The translations under genes were made by a program, and so were the position numbers. A stretch of 17,458 nt of DNA from CAJWBT01 sp964401855. GTDB taxonomy: Bacteria; Chloroflexota; Dehalococcoidia; Lucifugimonadales; UBA3495. The DNA lies in contig CAYOAF010000117.1 in assembly GCA_964401855.1 (NCBI GenBank), positions 1 to 17,458 of the forward strand, given 5' to 3'. This document shows, piece after piece, positions 7,523 through 14,476 of this stretch (position 1 is the stretch's first letter; each line of letters starts with the position of its first letter). Below the pieces are notes generated by a model. The model ran no database searches. It saw only the letters and a list, made by a program, of their open reading frames with translations, and had not been told where the DNA came from.

Positions 7523-8812
7523 TCATTCCACCTCCAGCCCGAGTGCTCTCCAGAACAGGAATTCATGGATCATCCGAATTCGATATTGGCGGGCCTTTTG
7601 GGCTTTATGCGATTCTGTCAACGAGTCTGCAACGACGAGGAAGTCTAGCTTCTTTGTTACTGAGTCTGCCACGGCCATCCCGTGGCTTGTAGCGATCTCC
7701 ACTGCCATTGTCCGCGTAATTGCCTGGCCCGCTAACCGGCACATGAACTCTCCCGTGAAGGACACTCGCCTTCCAGCAAGCTCCTCAAGAGTCAGCGCCC
7801 CGCCGGTCGCCGTAGGGCGTGTTGGTATGGCTTGCAACTCGTCAGTGGCAGCTTCCATGACCTCGTCAAGAGAATTGATGCCGAGCAGCCAAGCCACCTG
7901 CTGCAAGTCACGGCGTTCGGCATCGGTCACGACACCGTCAGCCAGTGCCGCTGTCGCCAAGCGGAGTAAGTAGTCCCGATGGATTTTCGGAATTTGGTGA
8001 GCAGGGACGCCCCAGCGTGTGGCGAATTCGATCAGAGCTTCTCCCTCTTCAGTGGAAATGTGGCGGTTCTGAAGCACTCGGTCAAGCAAAGTGATGTACT
8101 CCAGTGTTGCCGAGTCCCGGTTATCCGTTGTGTGGACTGGCTGCACTCGTGTGAGGAGTTGCTGGAGGTAGTCAGGCGGCTTAGTCTGGCGCTGGCGTGA
8201 ATCGTCTCGTGTGAACAGCATTGCAGAAGATTTCGAAATGCTGGGCCAGGCAATTGGCAACCATTGGGAGACTTGCCTCGTCAAGCGACGGTCACGGTTC
8301 AGCAGGACCACCAGGAGTCGAGCGGTAGCGCGTGCGTCGTACTGGGCTGAATGAGCCTGTCCCTCGAATGCGATCCCGTGAGCCGCACAGACAGCGGAAA
8401 GACTGCCTCCGCCAGCAATCCGCATGGTGCATAGCGTGGGGACATCTGGTAACCCATATCTGAGACGGTCGAATTCAGCACCAAGGAATGAATCGTCGAA
8501 CCGTACATTGTGACCGGCTAGAACGACACATCCGTTCAGTACCTCAAGCAAGGCCCCAGCCAATTGGCCGAATCGAGGCGCAGCAAGAACATCGCGCATA
8601 GAGAGGCCATGGATATGGGTCGGACCAATATCGCGTTCGGGGTTGATGACAGTCACGAATTCATGGAGCACTGTTCCCTCATGGCCCATGACTAAAGCCG
8701 CCAGTTCCGCGATGCGGTCGTGCCGGTAGGGATTCAGACCAGTCGTTTCGACATCAATGACCGCTATGTTTGAGGATTTGTTGTTCCCATGCAGTCTGTC
8801 TAAAAAGCCCAC
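7523..8812 (-). CDS. DEDDh 3'-5' exonuclease with TerB-like and BRCT domains
   Basis: A 429-residue protein from a GTG start with AAAGGAG six bases upstream. Residues 14-175 form a DnaQ-type exonuclease with the complete acidic set: DVETTGL (Asp20, Glu22), HNVRFDD (Asp106) and HSAQYDARAT (His154, Asp159). Residues about 235-330 are helical, with ALADGVVTDAERRDLQQVAWLLGI, which resembles TerB-like helical modules. Residues about 340-425 are a BRCT domain (LAGRRVSFTGEF, then VTKKLDFLVVAD). The order exonuclease-helical-BRCT is known from stand-alone bacterial exonucleases annotated as DNA polymerase III epsilon-like proteins. It should trim 3' ends of DNA; partners are unknown. The gene sits inside the interrupted ligase, in the same direction. 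Base composition is mixed (about 50-65% G/C by line), lower than its neighbours in places, which fits acquisition from elsewhere. Assignment of the exonuclease and BRCT parts is firm; the middle domain is tentative. Confidence 0.9.
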   Translation of the reverse strand: MGFLDRLHGNNKSSNIAVIDVETTGLNPYRHDRIAELAALVMGHEGTVLHEFVTVINPERDIGPTHIHGLSMRDVLAAPRFGQLAGALLEVLNGCVVLAGHNVRFDDSFLGAEFDRLRYGLPDVPTLCTMRIAGGGSLSAVCAAHGIAFEGQAHSAQYDARATARLLVVLLNRDRRLTRQVSQWLPIAWPSISKSSAMLFTRDDSRQRQTKPPDYLQQLLTRVQPVHTTDNRDSATLEYITLLDRVLQNRHISTEEGEALIEFATRWGVPAHQIPKIHRDYLLRLATAALADGVVTDAERRDLQQVAWLLGINSLDEVMEAATDELQAIPTRPTATGGALTLEELAGRRVSFTGEFMCRLAGQAITRTMAVEIATSHGMAVADSVTKKLDFLVVADSLTESHKAQKARQYRIRMIHEFLFWRALGLEVE

Positions 8813-8818
8813 ACCATG

Positions 8819-8825
8819 CTCCTTT
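8819..8825 (-). promoter_or_regulatory. ribosome-binding site of the exonuclease gene
   Basis: On the minus strand AAAGGAG ends six bases before a GTG codon at 8812. An ATG one base after the box is out of frame and meets a stop within four codons. This supports the GTG start and shows that the inserted gene carries its own translation signal. Confidence 0.7.
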
Positions 8826-8873
8826 CACAATAGAGGCTGCACAGTGCCTAGTGCAAACAGGTAAGAGCAGGTC

Positions 8874-8879
8874 AGTATA
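8874..8879 (-). promoter_or_regulatory. candidate -10 box for the exonuclease gene
   Basis: The minus strand reads TATACT, five of six bases of the sigma-70 -10 box, about 62 bases before the GTG start and after the stop of the ligase N-part. No good -35 box lies at the usual distance. If real, the inserted gene is transcribed independently of the ligA promoter. Confidence 0.35.
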
Positions 8880-8927
8880 CAGCTAATGAACCATGAATGT
8901 CTTTGCACACGAAGGATTGAAGGCCTG

Positions 8928-10571
8928 TTACCGCTGTCTGTCGCCATCACCTTCCGGAATAACTTGTAAAACGTGTGCTTCAACCCTTCTCGCATCAGAG
9001 ACACGTTGGGATGTGAGTCCCTTTAAAACTGCATTTTGCTCTTTCTGTTCTTTGGTGAGACGGTGGCTGGCCCAAACTGCATTTTGTACATTGGAGATAA
9101 TCCCTTTCACCTTTTCCTTCATGTCCAGAAACTGTGGCTCTGTCAACGAGTAAAAGTCGCCTACGTCCTTCAACAGGCCACCGGCATGAAGGGCTAAGCA
9201 CAGCTTTTCCCCCAGCCTGTCGATGTCCATGGCGCCCTTGCTGACAAAGTGCTTGAGCAACTCGAAAAACTGGGCCGGGCACGAAGTGTTGGGGCACCGG
9301 TGCGCCGCTTCGCCCTCTGTTTTCACCACCTCAGTGCCGCACTCCGGGCATTGGGCAGGCATCTCGAACTCAGGCCCCCGGCCGGTGTTCGAGTCTACCA
9401 CCGGGCCTACCACGTAGGGGATCACGTCGCCGGCCCGTTCGATGATCACTCGGTCGCCGACGCGGATGTCTTTGCGATTGATGTCTTCCTCGTTGTGCAG
9501 CGACGCTTGCTTGACGGTTACGCCGCTGATCGTCACCGGCTCCAGGACCGCGTACGGGTTGAGGCTGCCGGTGCGCCCCACATTGATGCCTATGTCGAGC
9601 AGTTTGGTGACCGCCCGCTCCGGCGGGAATTTGAAGGCGATGGCCCACCTGGGCTCCCGGCCGGCCGTGCCCAGGGATTCTTGATAGGCGCGGGACGCGA
9701 CCTTGATTACCACGCCATCCACCTCATAGGGAAGGTCGTGCCTCCGCTCCATCCATTTCTGGTAGTAACCGTGGGCTTCCTCCAGGGTGTGGCACAGCCG
9801 GTTGTCCGGGTTGACGCGAAACCCCAGCGTCTTGAGCCACTCCAGAGCTTCCCAGTGGTCCTCGGGCATTGGTGAATCACCGGCGCCGGCCAGAGAGTAT
9901 ACCCAGATTTGAAGATTCCGCGACGCCGTGACCTTTGAGTCGAGCTGCCGTACGCTTCCGGCGCCGGTGTTTCTAGGATTGGCATACAGGGGTTCGCCGC
10001 GCTCGGCACGCTCCCGGTTCAGCCGCCGGAAGTCTTCCAAGGGCATGTACACCTCTCCCCGGACTTCCAAGCTGAGGGGCTGGTCCCCCAGCAACGTGAT
10101 GGGAACGCTCCGAACGGTGCGCAGATTCTGAGTTACATCCTCCCCGGTGTACCCGTCGCCCCGGGTTGCCCCCCGCACCAGAGCGCCGTTCTCGTAGACA
10201 AGACTGACCGCGAGCCCATCGATCTTCAGCTCGCAGACTAGGTCGAACTCAGCATCGTCCAGCAGGTTCTTGATGCGCCGGTACCAGGACTCAAGCTCCT
10301 CGAAGTCGAAGGCGTTGGCCAGGCTGAGCATGGGTGACCGGTGCTGCACCTGGGAGAAACGGTCCGCCGGGGCGGCGCCGACGCGTTGAGTGGGAGAGTC
10401 AGGGCTAGCCAACTCCGGGTGTTCTCCCTCGAGGCGGCGCAGTTCCCGCATCAAGGCATCGTACTCGGCATCGCCGACGGCCGGGTCATCCAGGGTGTAG
10501 TAGCGATGGTTGTGGCGGTTGATCTCGCTACGCAGTTCTAACACCCGCTGGTAGACGCCGGCTTCAACCAT
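8928..10571 (-). CDS. ligA: NAD-dependent DNA ligase, N-terminal part
   Basis: 547 residues, of which the first 484 match LigA. Domain Ia at 1-70 has the NAD-binding HNHRYY and GDAEYDALMREL. The nucleotidyltransferase domain has ELKIDG with the adenylated Lys116, RGDGYTGEDVTQNL, RGEVYMP and EVDGVVIKV. The OB fold follows (VGRTGSLNPYAVLEPV, and GDVIPYVVGPVV at about 381). The zinc finger has Cys408, 411, 426 and 431. Similarity continues through GAMDIDRLGEKL and DFYSLTEPQFLDM, then stops. The last 63 residues are unrelated or only faintly ligase-like and are read from the inserted segment. The missing HhH and BRCT domains are encoded 1.7 kb downstream. This piece holds all residues for self-adenylation, but full LigA generally needs HhH for DNA joining. 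A GGAG eleven bases before the ATG at 10571 supports the start. Confidence 0.92.
   Translation of the reverse strand: MVEAGVYQRVLELRSEINRHNHRYYTLDDPAVGDAEYDALMRELRRLEGEHPELASPDSPTQRVGAAPADRFSQVQHRSPMLSLANAFDFEELESWYRRIKNLLDDAEFDLVCELKIDGLAVSLVYENGALVRGATRGDGYTGEDVTQNLRTVRSVPITLLGDQPLSLEVRGEVYMPLEDFRRLNRERAERGEPLYANPRNTGAGSVRQLDSKVTASRNLQIWVYSLAGAGDSPMPEDHWEALEWLKTLGFRVNPDNRLCHTLEEAHGYYQKWMERRHDLPYEVDGVVIKVASRAYQESLGTAGREPRWAIAFKFPPERAVTKLLDIGINVGRTGSLNPYAVLEPVTISGVTVKQASLHNEEDINRKDIRVGDRVIIERAGDVIPYVVGPVVDSNTGRGPEFEMPAQCPECGTEVVKTEGEAAHRCPNTSCPAQFFELLKHFVSKGAMDIDRLGEKLCLALHAGGLLKDVGDFYSLTEPQFLDMKEKVKGIISNVQNAVWASHRLTKEQKEQNAVLKGLTSQRVSDARRVEAHVLQVIPEGDGDRQR
9026..9086 (-). repeat. 13-bp direct repeat at the insert edge
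   Basis: AAACTGCATTTTG (+ strand) occurs at 9026-9038 and again at 9074-9086, 48 bases apart. The spacing is a multiple of three, so the residues QNAV appear twice in the tail of the ligase N-part. The repeat lies just inside the left-hand boundary of the inserted segment, in low-GC DNA. Confidence 0.6.
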
Positions 10572-10588
10572 GCTCCACGCTTCTCCGG

Positions 10589-10615
10589 TTGATCAAATAA
10601 CTTCCAAGGTATAAT
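10589..10615 (+). promoter_or_regulatory. candidate divergent promoter toward the MFS gene
   Basis: A perfect TATAAT at 10610-10615 on the plus strand with TTGATC at 10589-10594, spacing 15. It overlaps the ligA promoter candidate on the other strand. A transcript from here would have a leader of about 350 bases before the MFS start, containing several hairpins. Confidence 0.35.
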
Positions 10616-10637
10616 ATCACTTCTGTTGCTGGAGCAA
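10611..10637 (-). promoter_or_regulatory. candidate ligA promoter
   Basis: On the minus strand TTGCTC (10637-10632) and TATTAT (10616-10611) are separated by 15 bases, slightly short of the ideal 17. They lie about 40 bases before the ligA ATG. The -10 box is five of six. Confidence 0.4.
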
Positions 10638-10683
10638 GATACAACGTAGCCGACAAGGTTCGCATTTCGTGCGTTAACCGCCC

Positions 10684-10944
10684 GCTTGGAGCCCAGAAGC
10701 GCTCCGCTGTTCAGGCTGCCCGCCGGCACGGTGCGGAAGCCGCAGGCCACCGGCGGGCTGGCGTCTTTTGCTCTTTCAAGTCCAACCGAACTGGCCCTAC
10801 CTTTTGGCCCTCCCGGGCAGTCGAGGGGGCCCGCCCTTTGGGACCCTGAACACTCGCGAAGGGGCCCGCTTCTGTTAGCCCTTCCGGCCCAAAGGTGGGC
10901 TGGGCCTGACACGATTTCGTGTACACCCCCCGAAGCAACTTCGG
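10684..10944 (+). other. hairpin-rich intergenic region upstream of the MFS gene
   Basis: This 400-bp gap has no convincing gene but many inverted repeats: CGCTT/AAGCG at 10684-10701; GCCCGCCGG/CCGGCGGGC at 10718-10758 with an inner TGCGG/CCGCA, followed by TCTTTTGCTCTTTC; GAAGGG/CCCTTC at 10858-10884; GGCCC/GGGCC at 10886-10906; ACACGA/TCGTGT at 10909-10922; CCGAAG/CTTCGG at 10930-10944. GGGGCCCGC is repeated at 10826 and 10861. It could be a regulatory leader, a small RNA or a dispersed structured repeat. It matches no RNA family I recognise; SRP RNA, RNase P RNA and tmRNA signatures were looked for and not found. Confidence 0.5.
10718..10774 (+). terminator. terminator- or attenuator-like hairpin
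   Basis: A 9-bp GC-only stem (10718-10726 with 10750-10758) holds a nested 5-bp stem and is followed after six bases by TTTTGCTCTTT. The shape is that of an intrinsic terminator with an interrupted T tract. It lies about 100 bases after the + strand TATAAT and 200 bases before the MFS start, so it could attenuate that transcript. Confidence 0.4.
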
Positions 10945-10975
10945 TTGCCACCCGCGGAACGAAGGTGATCTGAGC

Positions 10976-12256
10976 ATGGCAGAAACCCCCGCCGGCCGAG
11001 AGGCCGGCCACCAACCTGGCGATGTGCGCCGCAAAGGGTCGTTTATCCTGGGCGGCTTGAGCAGCGGCCATGGCGTCTTCCACTGGGTCAATCACAGCTT
11101 CATGGTAATGCTGCCCGAGGTCAGGGACACGTTTGAAATCAGCTCGTTGCAGGTCGGCGCGATCAGCTCCACCAGGGAGATTGCTGGGGGCGTGATTGCC
11201 TTGCCCGGCGGGGTAGTGACCGACCTGTTGCGGCGCCACTGGGGAGCGGTGTTGGCGGTATGCATGGCGGTGTTCGGCGTCGGCTGGCTGGTGATGGGGC
11301 TGGCCCCGTTCTACCCCTTGCTCTTGGTGGGCATGGCGATGGTGGCCATATCCTCATCTATCTGGCACCTCCCGGGCGTGGCTGCCCTTTCCCACCACTT
11401 CTCCCATCGTCGCGGCTTCGCCCTCTCCATCCATGGAATCGGGGGCAGTGCCGGAGATGTGTTGGGTCCGGTGCTTACCGGCTTCCTCCTGGGCGTCTTG
11501 ACCTGGCAGGGGATCATCGCGATATACGCGGCGGTACCCCTCTTTCTGACATTCCTGGTCCTGTGGGCCTTCCGGGATATAGGGAGGTCCAGCGACGGTG
11601 CCTCGGAGACACTGGGCGTGCGGACCCAGATGGGGCAAAGCTGGAGCCTGCTACGGAACGTGAGGTTGTGGGGTATCACGCTGGTGGCCGGCCTCCGCGG
11701 CATGGCCTTTATCTCCCTGATTACCTTCCTGCCGTTGTATCTGGAGGACGTGGTGGAGCTGAGCCAAGGGCGGCGGGGGCTTTACTTCGCCCTGCCGATG
11801 TTGGTGGGGATGGTGTTCACGCCAGTTATGGGTTACCTCTCGGACCGTTTGGGGAGGAAGTTGGTCCTGGTCCCCGGCATGATCTTCTTATCAAGCCTGG
11901 CACTGTTGCTGGCGCTGTTCGGCGAAGGGGTCGCTTTACCGGTCATTATCGGGCTGATGGGCCTGTTCCTATACAGCGACCAGCCAATTCTGATGGCAGC
12001 GGCCCTGGACATCGTGCGAGCGGGAGTCGCCGGAACCACTCTCGGGGTGCTCTCTTTCTCCCGGTTTGGCATGGCCGCCGTTTCCCCTTTCATCGCAGGG
12101 GCGTTGTACGACGCCGACAAAACCTATCCATTTTTCTACGTCGCCGGTTTGTTCGCCCTGGCGACACTGCTCTTACTGACCGTGCCCCTAGGTTCGGGCA
12201 ACCAAACTGCTGACCCTGCGCCAGGTGACCGCCTCGGAGACCGCGTCGCCCGATAG
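10976..12256 (+). CDS. major facilitator superfamily transporter
   Basis: 426 residues with about twelve hydrophobic membrane segments. The ATG at 10976 is preceded by AAGGTGA seven bases upstream; the frame is open further back but has no better start. Visible family marks are HGVFHWVNHSFMVMLPE in helix 1, the loop GGVVTDLLRRHWG between helices 2 and 3, and its counterpart GYLSDRLGRK in the second half. The first-helix text and overall layout recall fosmidomycin-resistance-like exporters, but substrate cannot be read from sequence. The central hydrophilic loop is about 25 residues (DIGRSSDGASETLGVRTQMG). It is transcribed away from ligA and converges on the isomerase gene, with only 28 bases between their stops. 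Confidence 0.88.
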   Translation: MAETPAGREAGHQPGDVRRKGSFILGGLSSGHGVFHWVNHSFMVMLPEVRDTFEISSLQVGAISSTREIAGGVIALPGGVVTDLLRRHWGAVLAVCMAVFGVGWLVMGLAPFYPLLLVGMAMVAISSSIWHLPGVAALSHHFSHRRGFALSIHGIGGSAGDVLGPVLTGFLLGVLTWQGIIAIYAAVPLFLTFLVLWAFRDIGRSSDGASETLGVRTQMGQSWSLLRNVRLWGITLVAGLRGMAFISLITFLPLYLEDVVELSQGRRGLYFALPMLVGMVFTPVMGYLSDRLGRKLVLVPGMIFLSSLALLLALFGEGVALPVIIGLMGLFLYSDQPILMAAALDIVRAGVAGTTLGVLSFSRFGMAAVSPFIAGALYDADKTYPFFYVAGLFALATLLLLTVPLGSGNQTADPAPGDRLGDRVAR

Positions 12257-12284
12257 AACTCAGGCTCCCGGCCCTGCGATGCCC

Positions 12285-13379
12285 CTACCCCAGGTCACCT
12301 TCGAGAGCGCTTGCCAGGAGTCCTTTGGCCGATACGATGTTGGGCGTGGGCGTGGGGTCCACGCCCTGAAGCATGGCCAGATAGTAGCTGGCATAGTCTC
12401 CCATGAGTACCATGCCCAAAAGCTCAGCCAGGGGAGACCCGCTCCCGCCTTGAAGGATCTGATGGGGAATGGCGCTCCGCCGGAGGAGTTCCGCAACCAC
12501 GGAGTAGTATGGCGCGGCGGCGCCCGCTCCCGAGCCAGGCTGCAACAGCAGGGTGATGGTCCGGCCCGCGGCGGCCAGCGAAGCGCCGAAGGCTTCCACC
12601 GAGTTGTGCAGCGCTTCCGGGACCGTCTCGAAAAAGGCCCAGACCTTGGCGTTTTCGTTGAACTGGCACTTCCAGCGCCGAGCCACTCCTTCGAAGAGCC
12701 CGCCCCCGTAGACCAAGATGAGTTTGCCGCGCAGCTCCATGGCCAGCTGTTTGGCCGGGTTATCCCGCGTGGGAACATCTTCGGTCAAGCACGAAAGGGC
12801 GCGGCACAGCGACTCGACTGCGCCGAGCACCTCCTCATGTTCGATCCCCACCAGACCCAGGCGCTGCAGCCCGCCTAAGAGCAACATCAAGTTATACCCG
12901 GCGGCAGACCGGGGCTCCACGGAGATGTCCACGTCCAGCAAGGGGACCCCGTTGGCTTTGGCTTGCTCCGCCAGGGCCCCACCGTTGGTGATCGCCAGCA
13001 CCCGGCTGTTGGCCTGTCTTGCCTGCTGGAACAGACCGAGGGATTCTTTGGTATTTCCGGAATAGCTGCAGGCGACAAACAGGGTGTTTTCGTCAAGCCG
13101 GAAGGGCACGCGAAGGTCTCGGACCACCGAGATGGGCACCGTCCCCTGCACCGACGCCAGGCTGGCAGCCAAGTCGCCGGCAATGGCTGACCCTCCCATG
13201 CCGCCGACAACAACTCTTGTACTGGACGCCCAATCCGTTGGCGGCGTAAACGCACGGGTTTCCTGCCAGGCCACCTTGCAATGGCCGGGCAAAGCCCTTA
13301 GCCGCTCTCGCAACCCCGAAGGGTCCAGCCGAGAGTACAGCTCTGGATCATCCAGATTGTGCCTGGCTTCTGAAGACAT
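12285..13379 (-). CDS. bifunctional phosphoglucose/phosphomannose isomerase
   Basis: 364 residues, close to archaeal and bacterial members (about 300-350). It interconverts glucose-6-P or mannose-6-P with fructose-6-P in the cytoplasm. Two SIS domains are visible: the first with GGMGGSAIAGDL at 59-70 and SYSGNTKESL at 105-114; the second with GKLILVYGGG at about 218. Expected active-site text is present: EPRSAAGY with Arg157 and KCQFNENAK with Glu242. The usual ELNHNE motif reads EALHNSVEAF, keeping His258 but changing the flanking residues. The C-terminal DPTPTPNI segment is also typical. A weak GAGTGA precedes the ATG. It follows the YdjM-like gene on the same strand after about 100 bases. 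The product may feed mannose or glycan synthesis. Confidence 0.9.
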   Translation of the reverse strand: MSSEARHNLDDPELYSRLDPSGLRERLRALPGHCKVAWQETRAFTPPTDWASSTRVVVGGMGGSAIAGDLAASLASVQGTVPISVVRDLRVPFRLDENTLFVACSYSGNTKESLGLFQQARQANSRVLAITNGGALAEQAKANGVPLLDVDISVEPRSAAGYNLMLLLGGLQRLGLVGIEHEEVLGAVESLCRALSCLTEDVPTRDNPAKQLAMELRGKLILVYGGGLFEGVARRWKCQFNENAKVWAFFETVPEALHNSVEAFGASLAAAGRTITLLLQPGSGAGAAAPYYSVVAELLRRSAIPHQILQGGSGSPLAELLGMVLMGDYASYYLAMLQGVDPTPTPNIVSAKGLLASALEGDLG

Positions 13380-13481
13380 ATGTCACTCGACCGAGAAATC
13401 CCTGGTTCCGGAAAGCACACCGCCGTCCAAGTAAGCAGCATGAGGGGACCGCATCCCCGGCCTCGGCAGGTGCATCAGGTT

Positions 13482-14015
13482 TCAAACCTCGGATTGGTGA
13501 ACGCCCTCCTGGGCGCCGGCCCCCCGCCGGACCCTTTCATCGAACCAGGGTTCAATCCTGCGCTGGAACCACGGCTGCAATAGCCGGCCAAACGGCAGAA
13601 GGTGGGGCCAAGCCCGGTAAGCCCCAGTGACGCTGTGTTGTGGGGCGATGAACGCTCTGTCAAACTTTTTCAGCAGGCGGTAGGTGATGAAGTAAGCGAA
13701 AGGCGTAAGCCGGTTATGGAAATGATCGGCCGTTACGTGGGCCAGGTGAGCCAGCACAACCGCCAGAAGCAAGGGATGAAAGAACCACACGGCCAACGTC
13801 AAAAGACCGGCCACAGAATACTCCCAGGCATGGAAGAAGACGAACACTCTGTTCGGCCGCCCTTTGACGTACCACTGGTAGAAGTCGTACAGATGGTCCG
13901 CGTCCATCAGCACGCCGAACCCCAAGGCCAGGGCGCCTGCCTTCGGCGAGCCGGTGGCTGCTCCTACCCCAACGCCCACCGCACCAGAGATGAAGGTATG
14001 GCCTATCGGGCCCAT
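13482..14015 (-). CDS. small membrane protein, YdjM/DUF457-like putative metal-dependent hydrolase
   Basis: 177 residues. Hydrophobic segments lie at about 8-37 and 66-92. Histidines and acidic residues line up in the spacing of the YdjM/DUF457 group of membrane-bound putative hydrolases: GHTF (His6), MDADHLYD (Asp38, Asp40, His41), FFHAWE (His62, Glu65), and AHLAHVTADHFHN (His90, His93, Asp97, His98, His100). The metal site is inferred from this pattern; no activity is established for most relatives. The tail beyond residue 140 is polar and arginine-rich. A strong promoter lies 138 bases upstream of the start on the same strand. The downstream isomerase may share its transcript. Confidence 0.7.
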   Translation of the reverse strand: MGPIGHTFISGAVGVGVGAATGSPKAGALALGFGVLMDADHLYDFYQWYVKGRPNRVFVFFHAWEYSVAGLLTLAVWFFHPLLLAVVLAHLAHVTADHFHNRLTPFAYFITYRLLKKFDRAFIAPQHSVTGAYRAWPHLLPFGRLLQPWFQRRIEPWFDERVRRGAGAQEGVHQSEV

Positions 14016-14152
14016 TTCGCGTTCGTCACCACACCGTTCTACTCAACCCGTCCTTCCTCGATGAAGATGCCTGCGAGGGACGTGCAATTGCATTCGTCCA
14101 CATTTGACCGGCGGCGCTAGAACTGCACCGGAATAATCACCTCGCAGCCGTT

Positions 14153-14181
14153 ATTATATCCTTTGGTCCAGGCGGCTCCAA
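14153..14181 (-). promoter_or_regulatory. strong sigma-70-like promoter for the YdjM-like gene
   Basis: The minus strand has TTGGAG (14181-14176), a 17-base spacer and a perfect TATAAT (14158-14153). The expected transcript starts near 14146, giving an untranslated leader of about 130 bases before the ATG at 14015. The leader holds no convincing gene. Confidence 0.7.
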
Positions 14182-14306
14182 GTTTTCATACCTGAATTGA
14201 TTCAATCCGGCAACCGGACGGCCGGCGCTGGTGGGCAAAGTAGTCACTAGCTGGTAGACTGATCGCAAGAGTACCTCACGGACTCGGGAATGGCCCCCGC
14301 CGCAAC

Positions 14307-14335
14307 TTGACTTCGGCAGATGTACTGCCTAGAAT
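14307..14335 (+). promoter_or_regulatory. strong sigma-70-like promoter for yvcK
   Basis: TTGACT (14307-14312), a 17-base spacer and TAGAAT (14330-14335). Both boxes are five of six. The expected start near 14342 leaves a leader of about 135 bases before the yvcK ATG. The rest of the 14016-14476 gap shows no gene that I can support. Confidence 0.7.
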
Positions 14336-14476
14336 TTCAACGAGCGGCGGAGACAACATCCATCCGCTTAGATATTGACGGTAACTGGAAGGCAATAGGG
14401 TGTTTTGGGTCATATTCCGGATCAGAGTTAACGGTATCGCCCCATTTTGGCTAGCGGGCTCAGCGAGTCGATAGCC

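Larger units (their letters stand above)
7244..9119 (-). other. inserted segment interrupting ligA (about 1.88 kb)
   Basis: Ligase similarity leaves off at the LTEPQFLDM codons (to 9120) and resumes at EGLGDKT (from 7243); joined, the two parts give about 682 residues, a normal LigA length. The DNA between holds the exonuclease gene, a lower-GC strip at each edge (hand counts: 25 of 60 bases G/C at both 7441-7500 and 9001-9060, against 40 of 60 at 7141-7200 and 41 of 60 at 9601-9660), and a promoter-like box. I found no transposase, integrase, terminal inverted repeat or target duplication. No group II intron start, intein splice residues or homing nuclease were recognised. Boundaries are inferred from protein similarity and could be off by some tens of bases, as both sides show weak LigA-like text near the join. 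Confidence 0.65.

Noticed and set aside
7244..9119. Split intein explanation for the divided ligase
   Set aside because: There is no Cys or Ser at the first junction, no His-Asn before the second, and no intein blocks in either extension.
7244..9119. Group I or II intron explanation
   Set aside because: No GTGYG-type start, domain V-like hairpin, reverse transcriptase or homing endonuclease was recognised; a covariance search would be needed to exclude it fully.
7244..9119. Insertion sequence or transposon
   Set aside because: No transposase or integrase and no terminal inverted repeats or target duplication could be found by eye.
8893..9153. 86-residue plus-strand frame with several Cys pairs, zinc-finger-like
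   Set aside because: No ribosome-binding site, opposite direction to the operon, and it runs into the conserved ligase coding sequence; the Cys spacing is probably chance.
8995..9297. Alternative minus-strand frame with CTKC and AKCSF residues at the insert edge
   Set aside because: It overlaps conserved ligase codons in another frame and the similar phrases come from the 13-bp DNA repeat.
10640..10975. Known structural RNA (SRP RNA, RNase P RNA, tmRNA, T-box)
   Set aside because: None of their conserved signature sequences is present.
10538..11239. 233-residue minus-strand frame across the ligA/MFS gap
   Set aside because: It spans the structured intergenic region and the start of the MFS gene, shows no domain, and overlaps both candidate promoters and the ligA start.
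14016..14146. 25-codon frame in the leader of the YdjM-like gene (MWTNAIARPSQASSSRKDGL and on)
   Set aside because: No ribosome-binding site and low-complexity composition; nothing supports translation.
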